Source: Microcaldota archaeon (GTDB lineage Archaea; Micrarchaeota; Micrarchaeia; Anstonellales; Anstonellaceae). From it: 5,026 nt of DNA. Below the pieces are notes generated by a model. That model was given only the letters and a program-made list of their open reading frames with translations. It did no database searches and had not been told where the DNA came from. This document shows, piece by piece, positions 3,847 to 5,026 of this stretch. The stretch lies in contig JAPLWY010000100.1 in the NCBI GenBank assembly GCA_026396355.1, forward strand, positions 1 through 5,026, written 5' to 3'. Both the position numbers and the translations under genes were made by a program. Every line of letters starts with the position of its first letter. Within the stretch, counting starts at the first letter, position 1.

Positions 3847-4590
3847 ATGGCTGTCAGCAAAGCGGCACCTGCCAAGGAGGCAGCTCCTGCCAAAACAGGA
3901 AATTCAGACATTATTGCGCAATTTGAAGGAATCTGCATGCGCGTGGCAAGCGCCATACCAATATTATTATTCAAGACTTGGGTTTCTGCTTATTTCCACC
4001 CAGTAGAAACGCTGGAGAAAGAAAAGGCAAACATCAGCGCCATGCGCGTGGTGAAAAGCGCAGGGCTGCTTGGATTGATTATCGGAGTGCTGGTGATGAT
4101 AATCATAGTCATCAGCACACTGATGCAAGGCCAGGCAACCCAGATAATCGCGGCAATAATAGCGGGAATAATTGCAATTGCCCTCTATATTGTGATAGTG
4201 ATACTTGGCATGTTCGTAATGTCGCTCATATACTTTGTGTTTGCAAAGCTCTTTGGAGGCAAAGGCAGCTACATGCCGCAGACAGTGGGCTTGACGTTTG
4301 TCGGATGTGGAACCTCGCTCATCCGCCTGCCGCTCACCATACTAGGCATGGTTCCATGCGTGGGCTTCGTATTCTCGCTGATCAGCCTGCCGATCGCAAT
4401 CTACGGGTTTTACAGCGAGTACAGGGTGATCAAGAATGTTCACGGGCTTTCGAGAAACCGCGCAATAGCGACGCTTCTCGTGCCATGGATAATTCTCGGC
4501 GTGCTATTGGTGATAGCAGTGCTGGTGATGGGAGCAGCCATGATGGCGATGTTTGCCACAATGGCGAAAAGCGGCGCGCTCTCCTCTTAG
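3847..4590 (+). CDS. Yip1-family integral membrane protein
   Basis: A 247-residue polytopic membrane protein. ATG 3847 is preferred over the TTG one codon earlier because GGAGGG lies 6 nt before it. Residues 1-20 are Ala/Lys/Pro-rich and cytosolic. Residues 45-54 (WVSAYFHPVE) match the opening of Yip1 domains (aromatic, then HP followed by acidic residues). Hydrophobic segments lie at about 72-93, 99-133, 145-187 (probably two helices) and 207-235, giving five or so membrane helices. The turn FGGKGSY (136-142), the SLIRLPL segment and the motif YRVIKNVHGLSRNRA (192-206) before the last helix are typical of archaeal and bacterial Yip1-domain proteins. Eukaryotic Yip1 proteins bind Rab GTPases on vesicles; the archaeal role is unknown, so function should not be transferred. 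The gene has its own TATA box and ends in a long T-rich terminator, converging with the SRP RNA. Confidence 0.88.
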   Translation: MAVSKAAPAKEAAPAKTGNSDIIAQFEGICMRVASAIPILLFKTWVSAYFHPVETLEKEKANISAMRVVKSAGLLGLIIGVLVMIIIVISTLMQGQATQIIAAIIAGIIAIALYIVIVILGMFVMSLIYFVFAKLFGGKGSYMPQTVGLTFVGCGTSLIRLPLTILGMVPCVGFVFSLISLPIAIYGFYSEYRVIKNVHGLSRNRAIATLLVPWIILGVLLVIAVLVMGAAMMAMFATMAKSGALSS

Positions 4591-4596
4591 CGCCCT

Positions 4597-4660
4597 TTTT
4601 TTATTTTCTTATTTTTTCTTCTTTTTCCTTTTCTCTTTTTTTCAGTTTCTTTTTTCCCTA
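4597..4660 (+). terminator. Long T-rich terminator after the Yip1-family gene
   Basis: About 60 bases are almost wholly T with scattered C (runs of T7, T6, T5, T7 and T7). This is a strong archaeal terminator for the plus-strand gene ending at 4590, and it prevents read-through into the convergent SRP RNA gene. On the minus strand it is A-rich and would not terminate the SRP RNA, whose own 3' signal could be the short TTATTTTC at 4665-4672. Confidence 0.75.
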
Positions 4661-4674
4661 CTTTTGAAAATAAG

Positions 4675-4941
4675 TGGCAGGATTTCCGGCTGGCCCTGAA
4701 ACCGGCAGATAGTATCCGCACCGCTGCTCAGCTTTGTATCTTTCCAGCACGGCACAGTATGCGTAGGGTTGCTCCTTCCGGCCTGGCCCGATTCACGCCA
4801 TACTGCATCCGGCTGGGCAAAGCGTCTACGCCTTTTTGCAATCCTGAGCGGATAAAACGGCAATGCGCCAGCGGCTTTTCGGTCCTGCCAAAGGGGATTT
4901 GCAGCAACAGGAAGCCCCTACCTTCCCGACCTATCCTGCCA
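4675..4941 (-). ncRNA. ffs: SRP 7S RNA
   Basis: RNA scaffold of the signal recognition particle, which targets nascent membrane and secreted proteins to the translocon. Helix 1: TGGCAGGAT (4941-4933) pairs with ATCCTGCCA (4683-4675), joining the two ends as in archaea. Alu domain: helix 2 GGTC/GACC (4931-4928, 4884-4881); helix 3 GGAAG/CTTCC (4926-4922, 4914-4910); U-turn UGUUG fitting UGUNR (4909-4905); helix 4 CTGC/GCAG (4904-4901, 4888-4885). The loops of helices 3 and 4 carry GGGG (4918-4915) and CCCC (4896-4893) for the tertiary loop-loop pairing. Helix 6, the SRP19 site, is around 4839-4816. Helix 8, the SRP54 site, has the conserved CAGG (4785-4782), GGAA tetraloop (4779-4776) and AGCA (4773-4770). 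Helix 5 strands such as GCTGGC/GCCAGC close the rod. Total about 267 nt, a little short of the usual roughly 300. The true 5' end may lie up to about 30 nt further out, as judged by the TATA box. Confidence 0.93.
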
Positions 4942-4993
4942 GAGGTATTATGCGGGAGGGAGTTAAAGAAGATTACGGTTTTAGAAGCACACA

Positions 4994-5001
4994 TTTATAA
5001 A
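4994..5001 (-). promoter_or_regulatory. TATA box of the SRP RNA gene
   Basis: TTTATAAA is a perfect symmetric archaeal TATA box. Its centre is about 56 bp from the first base of helix 1 (4941), so transcription starting 25 bp downstream would add a leader of about 30 nt that is either trimmed or remains unpaired. A weaker TTTAA closer in (4961-4965) would fit a leaderless 5' end better but is a poorer match. Confidence 0.6.
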
Positions 5002-5026
5002 TAAATAGTCACATAATATATCTGTG

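Noticed and set aside
3978..4667. 229-codon plus-strand frame overlapping the Yip1-family gene
   Set aside because: Its product is rich in Arg, His and Asn and ends in a Phe/Ser run encoded by the T-rich terminator. The overlapping frame encodes a clear Yip1-type membrane protein.
4642..5004. Open frames of 73-88 codons on both strands over the SRP RNA
   Set aside because: The DNA is fully accounted for by the structured SRP RNA, and the products have no ribosome-binding sites or recognisable features.

Overview
The window is archaeal. The evidence is TATA-box promoters about 25 bp from the expected transcription starts, purine-rich Shine-Dalgarno sites (GAGG, AGGTG, GGAGGG), poly-T terminators, an archaeal/eukaryotic-type glycyl-tRNA synthetase, a tRNA-Ser without an encoded CCA and with an intron, and an SRP 7S RNA with an Alu-type 5' domain. 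The small orphan membrane proteins, the short intergenic spaces and the non-canonical tRNA intron would suit a DPANN-type archaeon, but the lineage is only a guess.

Layout. Positions 1-480 (+) hold the 3' end of the glycyl-tRNA synthetase gene. Positions 545-3215 (-) hold four consecutive genes on the opposite strand: an unrecognised 280-aa protein, a 106-aa three-helix membrane protein resembling VirB2/TrbC pilins, an unrecognised 157-aa protein whose 3' end carries a 29-bp tandem duplication, and an unrecognised 220-aa protein with two membrane helices. Two of them have a clear TATA box of their own, the other two weak or no promoter candidates. Three end in hairpin and/or T-rich terminator-like DNA, so they look like separate units rather than one tight operon.

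Positions 3295-3426 (-) encode tRNA-Ser(GCU), interrupted by a 44-nt intron in the T-loop between tRNA positions 59 and 60. Two bases from its 5' end, three perfect inverted repeats stand in a row (3429-3508). Next come a 46-aa CxxC...CxxC zinc-finger protein (3597-3737, +) and a Yip1-family membrane protein (3847-4590, +) ending in a long T-rich terminator. The SRP RNA gene (about 4675-4941, -) converges on it and has a TATA box at 4994-5001.

The recognisable genes serve translation and protein export (GlyRS, tRNA-Ser, SRP RNA). The cluster of four minus-strand genes is the unexplained part; one member looks like a pilin, and I do not see a complete secretion or defence system. The most notable structures are the split T-loop of tRNA-Ser, the hairpin array in its presumed leader, the frame-shifting tandem duplication at 1991-2048, and an SRP helix 8 tip that appears one base pair short.
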